Of a DNA stretch of 64,000 nucleotides, positions 57,641 to 64,000 are shown piece by piece (positions within the stretch are counted from its first letter, which is position 1; every line of letters starts with the position of its first letter). The DNA is taken from contig OZ241971.1 in the NCBI GenBank assembly GCA_965204155.1, forward strand, positions 4,712,001-4,776,000, written 5' to 3'. The position numbers were made by a program, and so were the translations under genes. This DNA comes from UBA6522 sp965204155 (GTDB lineage: Bacteria; Pseudomonadota; Gammaproteobacteria; Steroidobacterales; Rariloculaceae). Under the pieces are notes generated by a model that saw nothing but the letters and a program-made list of their open reading frames with translations, searched no databases and was not told where the DNA came from.

Positions 57641-60103
57641 ATGCATTTCGTAGAAAAGCTCGCCGTCAGGGGCGGCGCATTTGTTCTTGCCATTGCCGTG
57701 CCGTTGTCGACTATGGCGCAGATCGAGGAGGTCGTCGTCACCGCCCAGCGGCGGGAGGCATCCGCCCAGGAGACTCCCATCGCTATCAATGCACTGTCCG
57801 GCGACCAGTTGGACGACTACGGCATTGTCGGCGCCGATGACCTGGAGCAATCCTTCGTCGGCATCACCACCAACAATTCCGGACCGGTGAACGCCGGAAT
57901 CTCGATCCGCGGCGTCGGCACATCGAGCTTTCACGTCTCGACTCAGCAGTCGGTGGCCATCTACATCGACAACATCTACCAAATCTCGCCATTCACCAGC
58001 GCCATCGCGGCGTTCGACATGGACCGCGTCGAGGTGCTGAGAGGTCCGCAGAACACCCTGTATGGCCGCAATACCACCGGTGGGGCGATCAACTTCTATT
58101 CGCGCAACGCCCTGGTTGGCGAAGAGGCCAACGGCTATGCCCGCATCAACGGCGGCAGCGGCGGCCGAATGGACTTCGAGGGCGCCTTCGGCGGCAGTCT
58201 CGGCGAAAATGTGGCGGGACGGATTGCGGTGACCTCCAACAATTATGACGGCATTCTCACGGCTATGAATGATGGCGAACCCACGGACACGCGGAATTCC
58301 TCCGGCTTCCGCGCCAGCCTGACCTGGGAACCCACGGAAAATTTCAGCGTCATGGCGAAGTTCACCAGCGGCTCGGCGGACGGCAAGGACAATCCGTTGC
58401 TCGTGGATGGCCCATACAGTGCTGACGGGACCGTCAATTGCCGAGCGTCGGTCAGCGCTTGCCCGGACTACCATTCCTACGCATACAACCCGGGACCCAA
58501 CGACCGCACAGTCAGCTACATCCAGGCCGCGGTCAACGCCACTCCGTACCTGGCCGCCCTGGACGCCGCAGGCGAGTTGCTGCCCCATCCCGGAATGCCC
58601 GGACGAAAGCTGTTCGCGCCCGGCGGCCACATGTACAACGACCTCGGCGACGGATACGAGTTCGACTACGACATCTTCAATCTCTACCTGACGGGACAGG
58701 CCGGGCCGATCGAGATCACCTCGATCACTTCCAAGCTGGATCAGTTCTACAGGTACTACGCCTCGGGAACCATTCTCTCCTTCAACGCCAACCAGTTGGG
58801 AGATTGGGATGTGCTGCAGCAGGAAGTCCGTTTCTCTTCACCCGCGGAAAACCGGGTACGCTGGGTGGGTGGCCTCTACTATTCATCTTCGGATTCCATT
58901 GAAGACACTTGGGTCAACGTGCCCAATATACCGCCCTCGCCGTCGAATTCGATCCTGATCGACCCGGAATTCGAGGCGCGCTCGATATACAGCCAGTTCG
59001 ACTTCGATCTGAACGAAGACTTTACGCTGACACTGGGCGTGCGCTCTTCCGACGAAGATCTCGGCGCGCCACCCACGGAAGGCAGGTACGGCTACCGCAA
59101 GTTTCTCTGCGCGGGACCGACAGGCTCAGGAAACACCAGCGCCAATATCGGCCACAATTTCGGTCGCGACCACCGCGTGGCCAATTGCCCGGAAGTGGCG
59201 CTTGGGTGGGATGAAAATACGCCCCCCGCAGTCAGGGAGGTTCTTTTCGAGCGGGCCACAGGACCCTCCCAGAGTATCTCGGAAGTGGGCTGGAACGCCA
59301 TCCTTAGCTGGAATCCGCAAGATAACGTGATGCTTTACGCTTCGCTCGGGCACGGCTTCAAGGGAGGCGCACTGGACAACCGCGCGCTGGCCAACGGCGA
59401 CAACCCCATCGGCCCGGAATTTCTGGACTCGGTCGAGCTGGGCGTCAAGAGCCTGCTGGCTGACGGCAGGGTCCGGTTCAACGCCGCCTGGTACGACTAT
59501 GCCTGGCAAGACATCCAGCTCTTCGAAGTATTTCCCGGCCCGCCCCCACTCGGCGGCCCCCAGTTGAACAACATTACGGAAGCGGAAAGTTCGGGAGTCG
59601 AACTGGACGTCACGTGGGTACCGACCGATGCACTATTCGTTAACTTCCAGGCACTGTTCGCCAACGCGGAGGTTACCGACATCAGCGGTGTCTGCCGGCC
59701 GGACGTCGTGCAGTGCCTCACTGCCGCCCAGCCAGGCAAGTCGTTCGAGGGCAACCCTGACCTGACCTACAACGGCACGGTCGCCTACACCATGCCGGTG
59801 GGTAACGGCGAAGTGACGCTCATGGGACGGTATCGATTCATCGAGTCACACTTCACCGCCCTTTCAAACGCTGCGCGCGACACCATTCCGGATCTGACTC
59901 TGCTGAACCTTCGCGCCACCTACGACTTCGGTGCGGACATGGAGTACAGCGTCGCGCTTTACGGCAACAACGTCACCGGAGAACTGAGCTGCCAGGGGCT
60001 TGCGAACGGCCCCGGCCCGGGTGCCGAGACCTTCGGTTGCAATGTGGACCGGAACGCAAACGGCAACGCTCTGTGGGGCGTGAGCTTCGAAGCCAACTTC
60101 TAA
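57641..60103 (+). CDS. TonB-dependent receptor
   Basis: An 820-residue receptor; the ATG at 57641 has GGGGA upstream, and the frame from 57605 lacks a signal. The signal peptide (MHFVEKLAVRGGAFVLAIAV) ends at Met-Ala-Gln. The plug begins IEEVVVTAQRREASAQETPI. Plug motifs: AGISIRGVGTSSFHVSTQQS, AIYIDNIYQISPF and VEVLRGPQNTLYGRNTTGGA. Barrel features include MLYASLGHGFKGGALDNRAL and several paired-Cys loops; the terminal strand is GVSFEANF. It belongs to the same subgroup as the receptors at 14833 and 61211. A clear intrinsic terminator follows. Ligand unknown. Confidence 0.92.
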   Translation: MHFVEKLAVRGGAFVLAIAVPLSTMAQIEEVVVTAQRREASAQETPIAINALSGDQLDDYGIVGADDLEQSFVGITTNNSGPVNAGISIRGVGTSSFHVSTQQSVAIYIDNIYQISPFTSAIAAFDMDRVEVLRGPQNTLYGRNTTGGAINFYSRNALVGEEANGYARINGGSGGRMDFEGAFGGSLGENVAGRIAVTSNNYDGILTAMNDGEPTDTRNSSGFRASLTWEPTENFSVMAKFTSGSADGKDNPLLVDGPYSADGTVNCRASVSACPDYHSYAYNPGPNDRTVSYIQAAVNATPYLAALDAAGELLPHPGMPGRKLFAPGGHMYNDLGDGYEFDYDIFNLYLTGQAGPIEITSITSKLDQFYRYYASGTILSFNANQLGDWDVLQQEVRFSSPAENRVRWVGGLYYSSSDSIEDTWVNVPNIPPSPSNSILIDPEFEARSIYSQFDFDLNEDFTLTLGVRSSDEDLGAPPTEGRYGYRKFLCAGPTGSGNTSANIGHNFGRDHRVANCPEVALGWDENTPPAVREVLFERATGPSQSISEVGWNAILSWNPQDNVMLYASLGHGFKGGALDNRALANGDNPIGPEFLDSVELGVKSLLADGRVRFNAAWYDYAWQDIQLFEVFPGPPPLGGPQLNNITEAESSGVELDVTWVPTDALFVNFQALFANAEVTDISGVCRPDVVQCLTAAQPGKSFEGNPDLTYNGTVAYTMPVGNGEVTLMGRYRFIESHFTALSNAARDTIPDLTLLNLRATYDFGADMEYSVALYGNNVTGELSCQGLANGPGPGAETFGCNVDRNANGNALWGVSFEANF

Positions 60104-60130
60104 TTCTTGTCAAGACTATGCCTGCAATTC

Positions 60131-60158
60131 AAACACCGCCTTCGGGCGGTGTTTTTTT
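60131..60158 (+). terminator. Intrinsic terminator after TonB receptor
   Basis: AACACCGCC-TTCG-GGCGGTGTT with a UUCG loop followed by a T7 stretch, 28 bp after the stop. This is the clearest rho-independent terminator in the window. Confidence 0.9.
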
Positions 60159-60272
60159 AAGCGAACCAGAGGGCGTATCCCGGGCAGGTACGCAACAAAG
60201 AGAACGGGCCGGCACTTGCGAGAGGGTACGGGCCATTCCCTTTTGCCTCAGCATCCAAAGGAGACAGCAGCG

Positions 60273-60983
60273 ATGACACCTATCCACTTTCCTGTTTCAC
60301 CAAATTTCGCCCGACCTTTCTTCGCAGGGGCAGTCTGGCTGGCAGCCGGCCTTCTGTGCGTCGGCGCGGCAGCGCAGGAAGTCGATCTCAGCGACCTTGC
60401 GTCACTTGCCTTTCACAAGACCCAGGGCGAGTGGACCTCGCACCGGGGATCGCCCGGCCTGCGTGTGACCGAACCGGCCGATGGGCAGAACTCCGACGAG
60501 GACAAGCTGGTCATCGTCGACACATCGTTCACCGACGGCGTCATCGAGGTCGAATTGTCAGGCGAACCCGCACCCGGAGCCGCCGGCGGCGCGCGGGGGT
60601 TCGTCGGCGTGGCCTTTCACGTACAACCGGACAGCGAAGCGTTCGAGGCCTTCTATATTCGCCCGACCAACGGCCGTGCCGAGGATCAACTCCGGCGCAA
60701 CCACTCCACGCAGTACATTGCCTATCCCGACTACCCGTGGCACCGCCTGCGCGAGGAGACACCGGGGCTGTACGAGTCATACTCGGACCTCGTGCCCGGC
60801 GAGTGGACCCGCTACCGTGTCGAGGTCGAGGGCGAGAGGGCCCGTCTTTACCTGCACGGCAACGAGCAGCCGACGCTGCTGGTCAACGATCTGAAACTGG
60901 CCGGACAAACCGGCGCCGTCGGGCTGTGGATCGGTCCCGGAACGGTCGCCCATTTCAGGAGTCTGAACATAGCGGCCGAGTAA
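60273..60983 (+). CDS. Secreted LamG / DUF1080-like protein
   Basis: A 236-residue exported protein; the ATG at 60273 has AAGGAGA about ten bases upstream. The hydrophobic signal segment is PFFAGAVWLAAGLLCVGAAA. The mature part is a jelly-roll of the LamG/3-keto-disaccharide-hydrolase (DUF1080) type: SFTDGVIEVELSG, GFVGVAFHVQPDSEAFEAFY, IRPTNGRAEDQLRRNHSTQY, WTRYRVEVEGERARLYLHGN and GAVGLWIGPGTVAHFRSLNI. It probably binds or cleaves a carbohydrate-like ligand; no catalytic residue can be assigned. It stands alone between two receptor genes. Confidence 0.72.
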   Translation: MTPIHFPVSPNFARPFFAGAVWLAAGLLCVGAAAQEVDLSDLASLAFHKTQGEWTSHRGSPGLRVTEPADGQNSDEDKLVIVDTSFTDGVIEVELSGEPAPGAAGGARGFVGVAFHVQPDSEAFEAFYIRPTNGRAEDQLRRNHSTQYIAYPDYPWHRLREETPGLYESYSDLVPGEWTRYRVEVEGERARLYLHGNEQPTLLVNDLKLAGQTGAVGLWIGPGTVAHFRSLNIAAE

Positions 60984-61158
60984 GTCCGGCACGTCTGGTT
61001 TGCAGCCGATAATGCACTACCATCAGGCACGCGTTCGCTTGAGGAACTGATGGAAACGGCTAAGTCCTGCTCAATCGAACAAATGTCGGCGGCGCTTTAT
61101 GAAACGGGCGGAGAATATCGCCGCGATATGTAGCGGATTTCAGGTACGGTGGTCTACG

Positions 61159-61187
61159 GGAGGCGGAACCAGCCAGGTTCCGCCTCC
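61159..61187. terminator. Perfect GC hairpin downstream of TonB receptor (minus)
   Basis: GGAGGCGGAACC-AGCCA-GGTTCCGCCTCC, a perfect 12-bp stem 24 bp beyond the stop of the receptor at 61211. No T-tract; it may serve as terminator or 3' stabiliser for the minus-strand transcript. Confidence 0.5.
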
Positions 61188-61210
61188 AGAGTGCACCGAG
61201 CTACGGCAAT

Positions 61211-64000
61211 CTAGAAGTCGTAGCGGAGACTGACTCCGTACACCTGCGGGTCCCCGATGAAGGAATTGTAGGTGCCGGTCTGCAACGGGGCGTCGAATAT
61301 GGTCACCGAATAGTCCGTGCCGGTGATGTTCTGCCCCCAGAAATCAACGGTCCACGGACTCACCCCACCCGCAGAATTGAAGATTAACCGGGCATTGACC
61401 ACCGTGTAGGCATCCTGATGCTTCAGGGGGTCCAGATTGGCGCCGGTGTTGTGCCCACCGGTGTAGCGCGCGTCGATATGAAAAGCGCCTGCCAGGGGCC
61501 CCAGCGGGAAGCGTACGGTGAAGCCACCGACGCCCGTCACCTTCGGTGCGTGTGTCAACTGTTGACCGGCACGGAAGCCGTGTTCCGGACCGCTGCCGAA
61601 TCGTACGTCCGCGTAGGTCAGACCACCAAAGATCTCAACGTTGTTGTTGACCACGCCGCGCGCCTCTATCTCCACGCCCTTTGATGTCACCTCGGGGACG
61701 TTGAGCGCTTCGAACGCGAAGCCCGTGAACGCCGTGAGCTGGTAACCCTCGAAATCCTCGTGGAACAAGCTGATGTCGAGCAGCCCGCGCCAGTCATCGA
61801 GGCTGAACTTGGCGCCTACCTCGTACGTATCGACGGTTTCCGGGAGGAATATCCATTGGTCGATACCGGGGAACTGAGGTGTGCCCACCAGCGACGTCAG
61901 TATCGGGCTGGACAGGCCGCTACGGTCCATATTGAATCCGCCGGCCTTGTAGCCCCGGGAATAGCCGCCGTATACCAAATGATCGCCGATATTCCGGGAT
62001 AGCCGCAAAGTCCCCGTGGCCTCATCCTCGGCGAGGTCGCCCACGAATCTTCCATCCCGGGTAGGATCGGCAAACGGGTTGCAACCCAGCGCCACGATCG
62101 CGCCCAAGCCCTCAACCAGGGCGGGGTCCATGAGCAATTGCTGGCCGCCTGCGGCTACCTGCGGTAGTCCGGGAAGCAACTGGGCTGCCCCGGCCTGGAT
62201 ACCCTGCGCAGCCTGCTCGAGCTGCGCTGCGCCCTGCACAAGCCCTGCCAGCTGCTGGTTGAATCCAGGCGGCAGCATGCCTGCCAGTTGCGGCGGCAAT
62301 GCGCCGGCCAACTGACCGAGCTGGTTGGCGAACGCCTGCAGTTCCGCTGTCGGCACTGACAGCGTCTGCAGCTGGGCCGAATAAGCGCCGAGTGCGTGCG
62401 CATAGGCGCCCACGCCGCCGAGATAGGCCTGATTGGCCTGCAGCGAACCGAGGAACTGCTGGCTGAACGGCAGGCACACCTGATCCGTGGAGACCAGGTT
62501 CGCCGTCATGGACTTGTCTTCAACGGTATAACGCAAACCCAGCGTCAGCTCGAAGTCGTTCTGCAACTCCAATGTGTTGTGCGTAAACAGCGCCCACGAC
62601 TGCGATTCCTGCTCATACGAGTCCCTTGCGCCGTGCCCATGGAGATTGGCGCCGGCTATTCGTTCGTATCCCGGCCAGGGATTAAACCCAAAGCCCGGGA
62701 AGGTCGGCAACATGGCCGACAGCGTCGGAGCCGTCGGAATTGTCGGCACCGTCGGCAACGCGTATCCGGGCGGCAGGAGCGGTGCGAACGGCGCCAGCGC
62801 GGCGCCCAATTGCGAAAGGCCGCCAGACAGTCCCGCCAGCCCGGCGGACAATCCCGCTGCGCCGACAGCGATACCGTTCGCTCCGGCCTCCAGCGCGTCG
62901 ATCTGTGCAAGCTGGCGGAATCCATCGAATCCGGCACCGATCCCGGCCGCGGCCTGGGTGGCGATCCCGTTCGCGTAGAAGCTGTAGCCGAAACCGAAAT
63001 CAAGCGCGTCTTCGTACGGCAAGTACTCGTCTGCAAAGTAGGCGCCCACCAGCCAGTCCAGCGGTCCGGACTGGCCGTTGAGGCGGATTTCCTGGGAAAA
63101 CGTTTCGAAGCCCAGGTTGAATTGGCCGTGAGGCCTTTCGCCCATGTCCATCGCCGAAAAGTCGATGTCCATTTCGCGCGATGTTTCCCAGTCGCGTTTC
63201 GCCGTCACGCTCACCAGGCGGGCAAACGGCAGATCCGCATCGACCTCCAGCGACACGCCGCCTTCCTTGACGGCCTGGTAGTAACCGGAAGTCTCCGTGA
63301 CCGTGGCCCCACGGGCAAACGGATCGAAGGCGATACCCACGGTATTCGGATTCTGAGTCTGGAGCTGCGCGATCTGGTGGATCGCGGCCGACGTGGGTCC
63401 TTCGATCAGGCCCACCGCCGCACAGCAGTTTTCATCGCGGTCGGTATAGTCGCCGATCACGCGCAAGCGCACCGTGTCGGAAGGTTCGAATACCATCTGC
63501 CCGCGAATGAACGTGCGGTCGCGATTGTTGAAGTTGCGGTCGTAGTTGAGGTCTTCCAGAAACCCGTCGCGCTGGAAGAACACCGCATCCAGCCGCGCCG
63601 AGGCGTCCTGCCCGATGCTGCCGCTGACACCGGCTTCGACCCGATTCGTGCCGTAGGAGCCGATACTGAGATCGGCGTAGCCCGAACCATCGGGATCGGG
63701 CAGCGCAGTAATGATGCTGACGACGCCGGCCGAGCTGTTGCGCCCGAACAGCGTGCCCTGCGGCCCGCGGAGCACCTCGATGCGCTCGATGGCGCCCAGT
63801 TCGGTCAGTCCCACGGTGGCCCGATTGCGGTAAACCCCATCCACGTACATGCCGACGGACGATTCCAGTCCCGGGTTGTCGCTGTTGGTTCCCACGCCTC
63901 GAATTCGCGCCGTGACGCCGACGGATTCCGCCTGCCCGGAGGCGACATGGAAGCTCGGGGCGACGCGCATCAACTCCATGATGTCCGTCACCCGGCTGAG
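61211..64000 (-). CDS. TonB-dependent receptor with Ala/Gln/Pro-rich inserts (5' end beyond window)
   Basis: A receptor whose N-terminus (signal peptide and TonB box) lies right of the window; about 929 codons are visible from the first plug residues (VTDIMELMRVAPSFHVASGQ) to the stop. Plug motifs: ARIRGVGTNSDNPGLESSVG, MYVDGVYRNRATVGLTELGA and IERIEVLRGPQGTLFGRNSS. Barrel motifs: VYGGYSRGYKAGGFNMDRS and the terminal GVSLRYDF. Two long low-complexity inserts interrupt the barrel at about 62690-62960 and 62100-62470, rich in Ala, Leu, Gly, Gln and Pro, making it larger than its relatives. The second lies between Cys residues of one loop (CLPFSQ and LGCNPFADP). Ligand unknown. Confidence 0.9.
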   Translation of the reverse strand, partial: LSRVTDIMELMRVAPSFHVASGQAESVGVTARIRGVGTNSDNPGLESSVGMYVDGVYRNRATVGLTELGAIERIEVLRGPQGTLFGRNSSAGVVSIITALPDPDGSGYADLSIGSYGTNRVEAGVSGSIGQDASARLDAVFFQRDGFLEDLNYDRNFNNRDRTFIRGQMVFEPSDTVRLRVIGDYTDRDENCCAAVGLIEGPTSAAIHQIAQLQTQNPNTVGIAFDPFARGATVTETSGYYQAVKEGGVSLEVDADLPFARLVSVTAKRDWETSREMDIDFSAMDMGERPHGQFNLGFETFSQEIRLNGQSGPLDWLVGAYFADEYLPYEDALDFGFGYSFYANGIATQAAAGIGAGFDGFRQLAQIDALEAGANGIAVGAAGLSAGLAGLSGGLSQLGAALAPFAPLLPPGYALPTVPTIPTAPTLSAMLPTFPGFGFNPWPGYERIAGANLHGHGARDSYEQESQSWALFTHNTLELQNDFELTLGLRYTVEDKSMTANLVSTDQVCLPFSQQFLGSLQANQAYLGGVGAYAHALGAYSAQLQTLSVPTAELQAFANQLGQLAGALPPQLAGMLPPGFNQQLAGLVQGAAQLEQAAQGIQAGAAQLLPGLPQVAAGGQQLLMDPALVEGLGAIVALGCNPFADPTRDGRFVGDLAEDEATGTLRLSRNIGDHLVYGGYSRGYKAGGFNMDRSGLSSPILTSLVGTPQFPGIDQWIFLPETVDTYEVGAKFSLDDWRGLLDISLFHEDFEGYQLTAFTGFAFEALNVPEVTSKGVEIEARGVVNNNVEIFGGLTYADVRFGSGPEHGFRAGQQLTHAPKVTGVGGFTVRFPLGPLAGAFHIDARYTGGHNTGANLDPLKHQDAYTVVNARLIFNSAGGVSPWTVDFWGQNITGTDYSVTIFDAPLQTGTYNSFIGDPQVYGVSLRYDF

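Noticed and set aside
1..64000. tRNA or rRNA genes
   Set aside because: No cloverleaf with a T-loop GTTCGANTC and matching acceptor, and no rRNA-like stretch, was seen on either strand by reading; a covariance search would be decisive.

Overview
The window is high-GC bacterial chromosome from a Gram-negative heterotroph. Five TonB-dependent outer-membrane receptors, many Sec/Tat signal peptides, lipoproteins, a CadC-type winged-helix/TPR regulator and an exported gluconate-dehydrogenase-type subunit point to Proteobacteria. A marine or host-associated gammaproteobacterium is my best guess; there is no rRNA or core marker to prove it. I see no tRNA, rRNA, CRISPR array or complete insertion sequence.

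Layout. (1) 1-5260, minus strand: four secreted DUF6152-type proteins (one cut by the left edge, two forming a tandem duplicate) and an NHL/beta-propeller protein. (2) 5812-12790: a lipoprotein amidohydrolase, a CadC-like regulator and a TonB receptor of visibly lower GC. (3) 12843-14835, a scar zone: an intrinsic-terminator-like hairpin followed at once by a decayed group II intron, a metallo-beta-lactamase-fold gene, the last 16 codons of a lost pcm paralogue, and a 20-bp triplicate repeat. (4) 14833-20962: a second TonB receptor, two ricin-like secreted proteins, an exported protein-L-isoaspartate methyltransferase and a fused extradiol (gallate/protocatechuate-type) dioxygenase. (5) 21003-33719, all minus: UbiD decarboxylase, an orphan molybdenum hydroxylase large subunit, a SsuA/THI5-like binding protein, a Tat-exported ThDP enzyme coupled to a cytochrome c, amidohydrolase, DUF3500 protein and DUF5916 protein. 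(6) 33950-46309: TonB receptor, Tat-exported class V aminotransferase coupled to a DUF6152 protein, further DUF6152 proteins (one split over two genes), a GMC oxidoreductase/subunit 3 pair, a third amidohydrolase and a VOC protein. (7) 46440-55410, a minus operon: Zn alcohol dehydrogenase, SDR, aldehyde dehydrogenase, two E1 alpha/beta pairs and one E2. (8) 55645-64000: arylsulfotransferase, TonB receptor, LamG/DUF1080-like secreted protein and a TonB receptor cut by the right edge.

Taken together this reads as a catabolic region. Receptors import unidentified, probably aromatic or otherwise complex organic compounds; exported hydrolases and oxidoreductases act in the periplasm; cytoplasmic ring-cleavage, decarboxylase, dehydrogenase and 2-oxoacid dehydrogenase enzymes finish the job. 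The most unusual element is the set of seven DUF6152-type proteins, nearly all predicted to start with His-His after signal-peptide removal, which suggests metal binding at the mature N-terminus. Substrates cannot be deduced from sequence alone. No gene was compared against a database here; family names rest on motif recognition.
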